The notes beneath the pieces were generated by a model that saw nothing but the letters and a program-made list of their open reading frames with translations, did no database searches and was not told the origin of the DNA. The position numbers and the translations under genes were made by a program. A stretch of 64,000 nucleotides of DNA from Cantharellus purpuraceus (Eukaryota > Basidiomycota > Agaricomycetes > Cantharellales > Hydnaceae): positions 682,001 to 746,000 of the forward strand of contig JALBUN010000018.1 in the NCBI GenBank assembly GCA_025174535.1. The letters run 5' to 3'. How positions within the stretch are numbered: the first letter of the stretch is position 1; the number at the start of each line of letters is the position of its first letter. This document shows positions 45,591 through 56,143 of the stretch, one piece after another.

Positions 45591-45902
45591 ATGTTCCCGT
45601 TCCTCGTCGTCGCCTTCATATCTATACTAGTATCCACGGATGCCACCATGTCTGACACTGAGTTCAAGCCACTCCCATGGAGTGGACGTGCGCCTACCAC
45701 GAGTGCAATGTGTATGTGCTCTTATTTCTTGTTGTTTGAGTTGTCGTTTGTATTTTTAATGCGGCGCTTTCCTTCTGCAGTTGATGAAAGGCACCCGGTA
45801 CAGGAGCGCACTCTTGAACTTAAGCAACATCACCCCGACCATGACCAGGTCGTCCTCCATTTTAGTGGAGAGAGGATCATGGTTGTACCGCCTTATTCGT
45901 GA
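45591..45902 (+). CDS. Small secreted protein gene, repeat-borne copy H
   Basis: Best-preserved member of the family. Exon 1 is 45591-45711 (GTATGT donor), the intron 45712-45780 ends CTTCTGCAG, and exon 2 is 45781-45902. Together they give 80 codons plus stop in continuous phase. The N-terminus MFPFLVVAFISILVSTDA looks like a secretion signal (short, hydrophobic, small residues before the likely cut). The mature part is about 62 residues without Cys, with FDERHPVQERTLELKQHHPD, rich in H/E/Q, and ends VVPPYS. A GTGAGT overlapping the stop could be a further donor, giving a tail SVVADNLRESSG after a 48-nt intron. No known family; by size and signal it resembles small secreted proteins of fungi. 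Expression is unknown. Confidence 0.45.
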   Translation: MFPFLVVAFISILVSTDATMSDTEFKPLPWSGRAPTTSAMCMCSYFLLFELSFVFLMRRFPSAVDERHPVQERTLELKQHHPDHDQVVLHFSGERIMVVPPYS

Positions 45903-47640
45903 GTGCCACGACTTTGGTTGCTTTCTTGTGCTTATATTGATTTCAGTGTCGTAGCTGATAATCTGAGAGAGAGTAGTGGGTAAAATACAAGCCGATCCTT
46001 GGGTTTGTGGCAAAACGCGGCAGCATCCAACACACGACAGATGACTGCGCATGCTTCGGAGACAATATAACGTTGGAGTGACACAAGGTGACGTTCGATT
46101 AGAACAGATGTCTGAGTCGGAATGGGGTCCCGTGTTGGGCGATGTCTGGGTAGTGTATTGGACTTGTTTCTGTTTTTACATCGGCCGCTTGTTTGTTGCA
46201 TGATCGCGACTCTACATTCAAATACCATCCATATCATGGGTGGTTCCGTCTTTTCTTTGGTATCTTTAAGAACATCATATTGTACTACATGCACACATAT
46301 ACAGCCTTACACCATCGCTCTACTGTCCTTGTCTCCACAGTGAACATAATCTACCCATCCTGTTGTCATCATCCGGACCATTCATACCAGTGCATCATGG
46401 TGTCTTTCACCTTTCATCCCTTGTTTGGCAAGCTAGGTCGCGTCACTGGAGAGAAAAGGGAATTTTTAAGAGAAGCATAGATAACATGGCCAGGGTGTAC
46501 ATCTGGTTGATGGCAAGCTTCCAACACTGTTCCTAGAACGCAAACTCAACAGCATGCCTGGTGATGCGTTCGTGTTTTAATGTTCGTCACGCAGAGAAGT
46601 GTCATTGCGGCTTCGCAAGTGACATATGATGAAATTTAGGGGGAAAAGTGACGATGGAATCGAAGATACAGGCCGGCTTCTGAATGCTCTGGACGGGAGA
46701 CCAAGAAAGCACAGCCAACAGAAGAGAAATAGGGGTAGAAACGGCATGGGATGAGGTGTCAGAAACGTCTAGCATACGATACGCAAGGAAGAGAAGAACA
46801 TGTCGCTGCAGAGTACTCATCGCGAACTACATTTATTTAACTCGAATAAAAACACTATCTACAGGCCGGAAGCAGCCTGAAACTGGGCTGTCAGTTATGT
46901 CTTAATTCCGGTGCCTTTGAATGCAATTGACCCACCACGTATATCCTTTGTGTAGCTATAGCTACCATGAGCTAGCCGTCGCTCGCAGACCTCACAATGG
47001 CAACTCGACGATGCAATGCGTCCGGTCGTCTCCGCATGTGTGGGAACTAGCAGACCATCATAAATATAGAGTAGTCCACTATCCAAGATGCACCTGGCGA
47101 AACGGCCAAGACGCATGCTTGCCTTGAAAGTTCTGATAGAGAGACGATGTAGTCAAATGCGAGCACGGATTTGTGCCTTGACAGACGAGAATGCTTTGGC
47201 CTTAAGACCAGCAACGTGCCGTGCATTATGGGTCAAGTGACCCTGAAGAAGTTGAAGTCGTTATAAACTGGAACAACGCATGACGCGCCAGCGATAGAGC
47301 CTGGAGTGTGATCAGGAAGGAGGAGAAATATTGTAAGACAAGGGCTCTCACTGGATAGTATGGCAGGCCCGTCTCGATGCGACATAGTGTTTCGATTCAT
47401 AGGTCGCTGCTCACCCATGACTCGGCGTCAGTAACGGAACGATACACACATGATCGACGCCAACCAAAGCAGCTCTTACATCGTTGTAGGGTTACACTCG
47501 AACATTTGAAGGATAATGTCCTCGTCGTTTTCAGAGGGTATGGCAATTCGTCCACTGCTGAAGAGAAAATGGCTGTATGGTATGTCCGCTTTCCCATCAC
47601 GAGCTTTAATGCTAGTTTTCAACGAGATGGTGATGTTTCA

Positions 47641-48202
47641 CTAACGAGCCTTCAACTCTGGGTGCTCGCTTGATCCCGGCACGTGGAGGCGGGTATCTAG
47701 AGGTCTCATCAGAGACAACCGTGGAGCAAGGAACCGCAAAATCCACCACGTCTGCCTTTGTATGGGTAGCTGATTCTGCGGAACACAATCGTACTGTCGC
47801 AGACCCACCTCGGACCGTAAGGGGTCATTTACCGAGACCTCTCGGTGAGGCGACATTCAAGCCGTCGGTCTTCGATTCAATATGTTCGGCTCATCCATCG
47901 TTTGACTGTCTACTCTCACAGTAACCTGTACCTCCTGCCGATGATACTGAAACCCACGTGAGCGTAGCTCCTTCTGTGGATGAATGCTGACTTTACCAGG
48001 CGCAATATGCTTTTTCCCAGGCGTGATGCCAGCCAATTTAAGATGGAGATAGTAGTCTTCAAGCTCGTTATTGCGTTGGAGAAGTGCTGGAACCGGACAC
48101 ACAACCCAGAAAAGCGGGCAGTGTATAGAGATGCTGGAAACACAGAGCTGAATCAACCCGTCCAATAATCCGCATGAGAAACGTCTGTGCTGCTGAGCGT
48201 GT
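47641..48202 (-). pseudogene. Repeat-borne ORF F (right arm)
   Basis: Mirror of 37092-37653 and identical in conceptual translation, including the TGA between the two halves. Confidence 0.3.
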
Positions 48203-48670
48203 CATCTTGCCTGCCTCTGAGCTCATGAATGGGTGATGGGTAGTCAAGAATAAATGAGGCGGGGGAGTGTGAACGCATCGGTCGTGACTATACATGGGCC
48301 TGGGACATACGCCTCCCTAATGACTTTCTGAGACCTGTTGCAGTAGGGGAGACCATGCATTCACACCAGGCTTCCGTTCGAGAATTGGAGACAAGATGTT
48401 GGGACAGGTAGATTCGTGGCTGCAGAGCAAGAAAAGGTACGCTGGTGTGGGAGAGGGTGTCCTGTTGCGTGACTATCAGTGCTGCGTAGAGATAATGGCA
48501 TAAAATACGCACGTTCTAACGGTACTTGCTTATGGCGATGTCCCCACCCTCAACGGCTTTGACCCTAATTTTGATGTTGTGGGAAGGCAGGGGTGACAAA
48601 GAAGGACAGTGTGGTGGGGGAGTTGACGTGCATGAGGTTTCAGGTCGAATCTGACTCCCTCACTCGCTAC

Positions 48671-48952
48671 TCACTGCCATGAGGCGCAGATGCAGCGATC
48701 CACGGGGAGGTGGCCAGAGAGGATGGGCACATCGATGAATTCCAGGGGACGATCGAGAGAGCACGTAGGAAAGCGGGGGGCCGTTGTGAGGTGGCGAGAA
48801 CGATGGCGCTCGTGGTGGGGCTTTGGTGGGCCTTGGTTTGCATCTGTGGGGTGTGTCGACAGCAGGCGTATGAGCGAAGCGCCAGAGAGTCCGGTCCTTT
48901 GTTTAGAGCGGAGAAAAATCGTTCTGGAAGCACCCAAAACGACGACATCCAT
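48671..48952 (-). CDS. Conserved repeat-borne ORF E (right arm)
   Basis: Identical mirror of 36345-36626. Confidence 0.3.
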   Translation of the reverse strand: MDVVVLGASRTIFLRSKQRTGLSGASLIRLLSTHPTDANQGPPKPHHERHRSRHLTTAPRFPTCSLDRPLEFIDVPILSGHLPVDRCICASWQ

Positions 48953-50053
48953 GATCGATCATCGTTGTTGGCGGACTTTGGCTGTCCGTGTGAAGTACTA
49001 GAATGATGAGAGTATTCAAGACTGAAAGCTCGGGCCATGAACCGTTTATCGGATGAATCATGTGCCGAGCCAACAGGACTCTTTGACAGCAAATTTCTAC
49101 AGAATTCCCCGCTTATGGCACAAAGGCTGATAATAGGCTGTGAGATCACGCGTATGTACTGGGAATCAACAATAGATCTGAGCTGATAACAGAGAACATG
49201 TGGGGGTCAGAACTTGGTTCGGCTCCACCGTAAGGGTCGGCTGCGAAGCGCACTGCGAGGTAGAGCTGTCAGCTCGATATATCAATCATGTCAAGATCTT
49301 CTGATGCCACTCATATTGTGACATCGGTTTCTCCTGATTCTGACCCCAATATCGCGTCCAAAGAGGCGATCCTCCTGTCCACGACGGCCCCCTCGGAACA
49401 TTTCCTGGTTCATCACAACAATGGGACCCTAAATTTATAGATGAAACGAGGAGAACACTCACTTCTCGGGAGGTTTGCGGCTGCGAAGAACGTCGGAAAG
49501 GCACCCTTGTCAAAGTGTTCCGTCTGACACTCAGGCTCAGGTTAGTTGGTCTGAAAGATACAGACACAAAGGGGATACCATTTTAGTTACACCCTTTATC
49601 AGCACTTCTGACGCCGTGACCCCTCACTGTGGCCATCTGAACGCGTGGTCACTGGAACGTGGAGGAGATGTGCCACAACCTAGTGTCACATTCAATTGTT
49701 CTCGGTTGAGTTTGTGCCTCGATATGGCGATTGGTAATTTGTGATTCGAACGAATATCTGCGCTGCCTTCATTTAGGTTGTGCCCTGGAGGCTCGAGTAC
49801 CTACTCCAATGGGGTACTGATGAATGTTGCAGCTTTGAAACTCCGCCATATGGCGTCTCCGCGGAGTTTGGAGCAGGATGGTTGTTGTTGAAGATTTGTG
49901 CGGCTGGCTGTGTCAGCAGATTCCTGCAGTACTTATATGTCGCATTTCTCTTCGTTCCTTTCCCTTGTCCCATCTCAACCTCCACCTCCTCCCACCGTTT
50001 CCCATTCAACTCAGTCATCAGAGGCTGATTTGTCTTCGGTGGCATCTTATTGC

Positions 50054-50429
50054 ATGCCATTCGTCTTCATGTCTCTATCTACGGACGCCCCCACGCCTCA
50101 CTGTGCGTCCAAGCCACTCCTAACGAGTGGACACATTCCCACCAGCACCCGTGCGTCTGTGTCTTGCACACTGTCTTCTTATTGTTGATGCGACCTTCTT
50201 TTTCTGCAGTTGATGAAGTGGAGCAGTCAGGAGCTGTGGGAATTGTGTTTGTACTATCATCCGTCGACTCACTTATGTGTGCGGGGTGGTGCACCCTTTC
50301 ACCCACCGTTTCCCTCTCCTTAATGTGTTGCTTGAGTTCTAGAGTGATAGGGATGTGCGCGGGTAGACACCCAGTATCACATGCACTCTTGAACTTAATC
50401 AACACTTTCCGGCGATCCAGCAGCCATGA
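50054..50429 (+). CDS. Repeat-borne small multi-exon gene, copy C (right arm)
   Basis: Exon 1 50054-50150 (MPFVFMSLSTDAPTPHCASK...). Intron 1 50151-50209 (GTGCGT...CTGCAG). Mini-exon 50210-50217 (TTGATGAA). Intron 2 50218-50366 (GTGGAG...GGGTAG). Exon 3 50367-50429 reads TPSITCTLELNQHFPAIQQP and stops. Phase is continuous (55 codons). The product aligns with copy H around DE-TLELxQH. If intron 2 is retained, the frame instead runs to 50463 with a Cys/Val/Leu-rich insert (116 codons) and loses the TLELxQH frame. The first exon is a weaker signal peptide than in H. Confidence 0.4.
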
Positions 50430-51569
50430 ACCAAAGCCACAGGTCACATCTGCTGGACGGTGAGTTTTCATTTCTCATCAAGTCATTTGTACTAAAAGTG
50501 TATAATGGACAGCTTATTCATGGGGTTCAGAGGCGTGCAAGTGATCTGCGGTTGCTCCATAGGTGAGGAATTACATCTATATTGACTGCGTCCAAGTTTT
50601 AATTTCAATGGAAAGCTTGCACGCCGGCGGTGTCATGATGAAGCTGTGCGAACACATTGTTGACACGCTTCAGCTCGATCACCACCACCACCCTTGCCAT
50701 GGACGACCCCCTCAACCCTCGCGATTCATTCCCCTTTGACCCTTCTCTAGAGCACCCTGGGGTGTGGGAATGACATTTGGTCCTCCTATTCGACTTCAGC
50801 TTTCGTGATTCCCGTGAATCCCACCATTTTGATTATCTTTCGTCCTTTGGATGTCATGGTGGGCAGGAAGATCCGGTAGTAGTAGTCCTAAGGGATGTTT
50901 TTGTTGGGATTTGGGTGGGGGGTGAACATTATGGCAGGATAGTCTGTCGCAGAAGACAGCAGGGTATCCTCCGACGATCTTCCATCCTCCTCCACAGATT
51001 TCGTGACGGGTTTTTCTGTGTCGTCCTTGGCTGGAAGACCATCTGAGCCAGAGAGGTGCATGAAGTGGAAGCTGATCCTTGGGTTTGTGGCAAAATGTGA
51101 CAGCATCCAACACACGACAGATGACTGCGCATGCTTCGGAGACAATATAACGTTGGAGTGACACAAGGTGACGTTCGATTAGAACAGATGTCTGAGTCGG
51201 AATGGGGTCCCGTGTTGGGCGATGTCTGGGTAGTGTATTGGACTTGTTTCTGTTTTTACATCGGCCGCTTGTTTGTTGCATGATCGCGACTCTACATTCA
51301 AATACCATCCATATCATGGGTGGTTCCGTCTTTTCTTTGGTATCTTTAAGAACATCATATTGTACTACATGCACACATATACAGCCTTACACCATCGCTC
51401 TACTGTCCTTGTCTCCACAGTGAACATAATCTACCCATCCTGTTGTCATCATCCGGACCATTCATACCAGTGCATCATGGTGTCTTTCACCTTTCATCCC
51501 TTGTTTGGCAAGCTAGGTCGCGTCACTGGAGAGAGAAGGGAGTTTATAACGGAAGGATAGATAACATGG

Positions 51570-51911
51570 CTAGGGTGTACACCTTGTCGATGGCAAGCTT
51601 CCAACACCGTTCCTAGAACGCAAACTCAACAGCATGCCTGATGATGCGTTCGTGTTGTAATATTCATCACACAGAGAAGTGTCATTGCGGCTTCGCAAGT
51701 GACATATGATAAAATTTAGGGGGAAAAGTGACGATGGAATCGAAGATACAGGCCGGCTTCTGAATGCTCTGGACGGGAGACCAAGAAAGCACACCCACAG
51801 AAGAGAAATAGGGGTAGAAACGGCATGGGATGAGGTATCAGAAACGTCTAGCATACGATACGCAAGGATGAGAAGAACATGTCGCTGCAGAGTACTCATC
51901 GTGAACCACAT
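51570..51911 (-). CDS. Repeat-borne ORF T, outer right copy
   Basis: 113 codons, MWFTMSTLQRHVLLILAYRMLD... through YYNTNASSGMLLSL to the stop. It is the longest of the recent copies and shares frame and the TNAS block with 1879-1508. Confidence 0.3.
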   Translation of the reverse strand: MWFTMSTLQRHVLLILAYRMLDVSDTSSHAVSTPISLLWVCFLGLPSRAFRSRPVSSIPSSLFPLNFIICHLRSRNDTSLCDEYYNTNASSGMLLSLRSRNGVGSLPSTRCTP

Positions 51912-52380
51912 TTAACTCGAATAAAAACACTATCTACAGGCCTGAAACTGGGCTGTCAGTTATGTCTTAATTCCGGTGCCTTTGAATGCAATTGACCCAC
52001 CACGTATATCCTTTGTGTAGCTATAGCTACCATGAGCTAGCCGTCGCTCGCAGACCTCACAATGGCAACTCGACGATGCAATGCGTCCGGTCGTCTCCGC
52101 ATGTGGGAACTAGCAGACCATCATAAATATAGAGTAGTCCACTATCCAAGATGCACCTGGCGAAACGGCCCAGACGCACCCTTGCCTTGAAAGTTCTGAT
52201 AGAAAGACGATGTAGTTCTGATTGAGAGACGATGTAGTTCTGATTGAGAGACGATGTAGTCAAATGCGAGCAAGGATTTGTGCCTAGTATGATTGACAGA
52301 CGAGAATGCTTTGACCTTAAGACCAGCAACGTTCCGTGCATTATGGGTCAAGTGACCCTGAAGAAGTTGAAGTCGTTATA

Positions 52381-53006
52381 AACCGGGTAGTCAACTGGAA
52401 CGCCCAGAGCGCCAGAACCTGAAGCGTCGAGAATGAAGGGAAAAATTGTAAGACCAGACAAGGGCTCTCACCAAATTGTATGGCAGGTCCGTCTTGATGC
52501 GATAAAGTATTCCTATTCACAGGTAGTAATGCTGCTCACCCATGACTCGACGTCAGCAACAGAACCATAAAAAAATGATCAACGCCAACCGAAGCAGCTC
52601 CGTCCACCAAAGAAGAGAAAACCACTGTGTTATGTCTGAACTTGAACGGATCTCCAGGCTGAACTATTCAGGCAATGGAAGGAGAGACTTGAAACGCTAG
52701 ACACAGACGCCTTTCACGGCAATTGGGGAATGGAAAAACGCGCGCCTCGAAGGCACAAAACATACCGACAAGATATCTGTTATCCAAAGCAATTGCTCGC
52801 ACAAAAACCCTTTCCCTCTGAAAGTAATCTTATCAAATTCGAATAACGCATGTGCGATAGAAGATGTCATTTATCTATTACAGTCAACCACGCAGTGCAA
52901 GGCGGTGGTCGCCGCCCCGGCTGCTTATGTAACTGGGCCTCTCTTCACACAGCCACTTTGGCAAGCTTGATGTTACGAGACTTACCTCTTGTTTCCTACG
53001 CAGGGC
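52381..53006. other. Boundary between repeats and single-copy block
   Basis: Repeat similarity decays between 52380 and about 52600 (degenerate stretches resembling 47280-47480). The rest is 5' flank of the membrane-protein gene. A GTTTCCTACGCAG just before the ATG at 53007 could be a splice acceptor of a 5' UTR intron. Confidence 0.4.
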
Positions 53007-54700
53007 ATGGATAATTGTACTGGAATCTTCAAGTTCGATGGGGATATCGCCGGCATAGGCGTGCGGTTGTCGTTTTACTTCCAGAACTTTATTCTAGGTA
53101 TGGCGTGGCGCAGGGCCTTTCTCCGAGACAGAGCCTAGCAGTTGAGCTACCTCGGACAGTTTTGCTCGTCGACCGATCGTACGAGGATGCTGGGAATGCG
53201 CTGTGGACATTCATTGCAACTAGGTTGGCGCGTCATCTCGTCTGTACTCTTCCCATGCGCCTCACTCTTTACCCTCCCAGTTTTGGATTGACAGTGGCGG
53301 CGTTGGTTCAAGTAAAAGGTGGGAACCTGTCGCTTCTGGAGGGAATACTAGGTTTGGTATTTTTACATTTCGTGTTCAGATTGATCCCTGACCGTGCGCC
53401 CACGATCGGCATGACTATCAGTTTCTCAACTAGCGTGGCTTGCCAACCTGGGAACGTTTCTTGCATTAGCGTCTTATTCTCGATCCAAAGGCGAAGACAA
53501 TCTTGTAAAGGTCGCAGCTGTGTTGCAGGGTACGTTCGCATCTAACTGTCAATTTCAATTATCATACCAAGGAATGAACCATAGGTTATCTCTCCATGGT
53601 ATTGACGATTATGATGTGGGCATGGAGTGACAGGTTCTCAGGCGGCACACCCTGCAATCATGATATTAGATTCTTCTTCTTCTTCGCGATTGATTTACCG
53701 GCACTTGGAGCAGGCAGAATTGTCGGCCTGGTTTTTGCATCTTTGACGATGGCGCTCTACACAGCAGTGACGTTTGCAGAGTGTATGGCGTGGTTAAACA
53801 AGGGAAAGTCTCATCTTTCCATACGAGGGCCGAGTCAAGACCCTGATCTGGAGCTACCTACCAATGATATACATTATTCCCATAGAGGGATTGCAGCTTC
53901 TGGGGCGGTTTCGGTCTCCAAGCCCAACAAAAGTGTTGCGGCTAGGAGTCGTAGACGCCATCCTCGCCATCCGTCCCGGCAACAGTGGCTGGGGACCGAT
54001 GTAGATCGTATGTTCTTTTCCCATCAAGTTATGTATCTGGTGCTGATTAGCGGGATGTAGCCATTTTCTTTGGGATTTTTTTGACCCAAATCACTGTATT
54101 TGCCTATTTCATCTCTACAACAGAGAATATAGTCCGTAAAAATTCGACCCCAGGAGTCTCGGGTGGGTGGTGCATTGTTTCATGACAGAACTCTTACTAA
54201 CTGGTGCTATATAGAAAGTACGAACGAATGGAGCTTTGGTCAGGTAAGCTGTGCTCGTGGCCTCAAGTCTGTTTCTGTTGGTTGATATTTTTTAGGTCCT
54301 TGCTCTAACGGTCGTAGCTCCCTCCTTGATCGCCCTGGTCCGAGCAATTCAGAGGAATCGAATCGCGAAATTAAAGAAGGAGGAGAAAGAGCTCAAGGAC
54401 AAAGAGGTAATTTCAATCCTCAGAGACCAGAACCATGTCATTTAGCAGAGATCATTGCACGAATAGGCGTCGAAAATACCATCTAGTCCTAGGAGAAGAA
54501 GGGGGACAAGTGCATCGACTATAAATCCAAGCTTGCGATTAAACTTGCCCATAATTCCGCCGTCTTCGCCTCTCGAGACGGGTGAGGCGGTTTCTCCGTC
54601 TAGCGGGCTATCACCGTCCAGCGGGCTATCACCCGGGAATTATTACCAAGTACGCCGTGGGTCGTCGATATCCTCGACTTCAACCTCGCATCAATCTTGA
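53007..54700 (+). CDS. Basidiomycete polytopic membrane protein, nine exons
   Basis: Exons: 53007-53097, 53160-53223, 53281-53351, 53422-53529, 53585-54007, 54124-54135, 54215-54243, 54296-54406, 54467-54700. All introns are GT-AG and phases are continuous, giving 380 codons plus stop. The N-terminus MDNCTGIFKFDGDIAGIGVR is the signature start of a fungal family of unknown function. About seven hydrophobic segments: residues 21-34, 45-61, 78-95, 106-124, 141-152, 157-177 and about 267-286. The segment after exon 5 is cytosolic-looking (basic, then Ser/Pro-rich C-terminus SPSSGLSPSSGLSPGNYY). It includes a 12-nt micro-exon (54124-54135), supported by phase only. Likely an integral plasma- or endomembrane protein; substrate unknown. 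Confidence 0.7.
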
Positions 54701-56143
54701 TTGTGATCATTTATGATTCCTTAACGTGCGCGCGATGGCGTGCGTCGCCCATGGCCTGCGGCACGCTGTCGACGCCGTTCTATCTATGGTGTTTTCGAGT
54801 TTCATATGTATACCCAGACGATCGATCTGGTCTGAAGCAAATGTATCAACTATGATTATTACTCTACCAATGGCGAAACCTGATATGAAGTTCGGGAGGA
54901 TACCACGCCTTGCGTACTTTACTTTGGGGATAAGAGGTATCGGTACCTCCCTGTGTGCTAGGTATGGCTCTGTAAATACAGGTTACGAGAAGTCAGTGAA
55001 CTACATAGGATTCATGCTCTGTTCTAAAGTTGCTGCAGGGCGTAGTATGATGCTCAGCTCTCTGGCACTTGGAATCATGTGTCGTCTGACCATGAACAAG
55101 TCCTGTGCTCGTTCTACGAACCCGCTCGAAGTCGGGTCAAACGTGTGGAGGTTGTTGTGTGTAGGCTACTTGGGGGCTGCTTGCTTCGAAGCGGAGTTAG
55201 TCCCGCAATCTATCCTGGAGGCGTCTTACTGGGCTAATTTGAGGCTTGGGTGGGATGCCAATCACCATGAAGGGGGGGACAGTAAGGACCACGGCTGGCA
55301 TGGAGGCTTTAGATCCGGGTGAGGGGAGGAGGGGGCTGCGGCTCAGAGTGGCATGGGCTTTTCTTTCACAGGATCATAAAGAGATGATGACTTTTGTCGT
55401 ATATCATATCATGATGAATCACCGAAAACAGACGGATCAGGACATGGGGAGAATGGTGTGGAGCGTGCACGGGCCAAAATGCGTTGCGGTGCAGGTAGCC
55501 TTGAGTCTCGCTTTTTTAGCAGACATAGGAGAGCCTCAAGAGTCTGTGGACGCGTGTACTGGAGGTCTCAAGACGCAGTTGATCCTTAGATGGGCAGAAT
55601 GCACCAGGTTGACAAGGGTACGCAAGAAGCCAGAGATGATAACATGAATGGGTCTCTAAAACGACAGCCCCGTGCGACCCCTGTGGTTTGTCTTCTGGCA
55701 CATGCAGAGTGATGTTAAGGAATCTGTGCGGTTATGAGATTAATTAATAATGTAAAGATAATATACTTGTATATGAACCTTCGAGTTTGTATTGTTGTCC
55801 GCCGACCGAGTGCAGTTTCATTAACAGCCAGAGATGAAATGAGGCGGTACGGACAGACACGGGAGCGCACACGAAGGACAAGGGACGATGCACGCCCAAA
55901 GTCACGCTCTGTCACGGCGACACCGAGCCTGGAGTCATTTCCTCAGCGAGTCGCACAGCACAGCACAAGCACAGCACAGTACGTCTCTGCGAACCAGCAG
56001 CCCCCCCTCCTGAATCAACTAATTCTCAAAGTTCGCAAGTGCCACCTGCCTTTATCCTCGCCTCCTGTGCACGCCGTCAATTACGACTCCCGCCTCGCAC
56101 TTGCATATATTACAGATATTTCACAGCGAGCGTTAATCCCGCC
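54701..56143. other. Intergenic; one unassigned 198-codon ORF
   Basis: 54726-55322 (plus) is open for 198 codons, with an overlapping 133-codon frame at 55246-55647. Neither shows a recognisable motif, and composition does not resemble the neighbouring genes. I do not call a gene. 55950-56100 is the immediate upstream region of TRL1 and contains CA-rich tracts (CACAGCACAGCACAAG). Confidence 0.4.

Larger units (their letters stand above)
43513..52000. repeat. Right arm of giant inverted repeat
   Basis: Mirror of 33245-41783. Modules: J 43513-44187, I 44188-45000, D-like 45000-45380, H 45380-45950, A 45950-46900, G 46900-47640, F 47640-48290, E 48290-49150, D 49150-49780, C 49780-50480, B 50500-51060, A 51060-52000. 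A further G-like stretch (51960-52380, AATTCCGGTGCCTTTGAATGC) repeats 46900-47280 directly and is absent from the left side, where LTR remnants adjoin. 52200-52260 has three tandem copies of a GATGTAGTTCTGATTGAGAG-type unit. The right limit is approximate. Confidence 0.8.

Noticed and set aside
8003..52000. Telomeric repeats or telomere-linked helicase within the repeat array
   Set aside because: No TTAGGG tandem run and no helicase motif; the subtelomeric idea rests only on repeat organisation.
54726..55647. 198- and 133-codon open frames
   Set aside because: Overlapping frames with no motif, no plausible introns and composition unlike the adjacent genes; treated as chance open frames.
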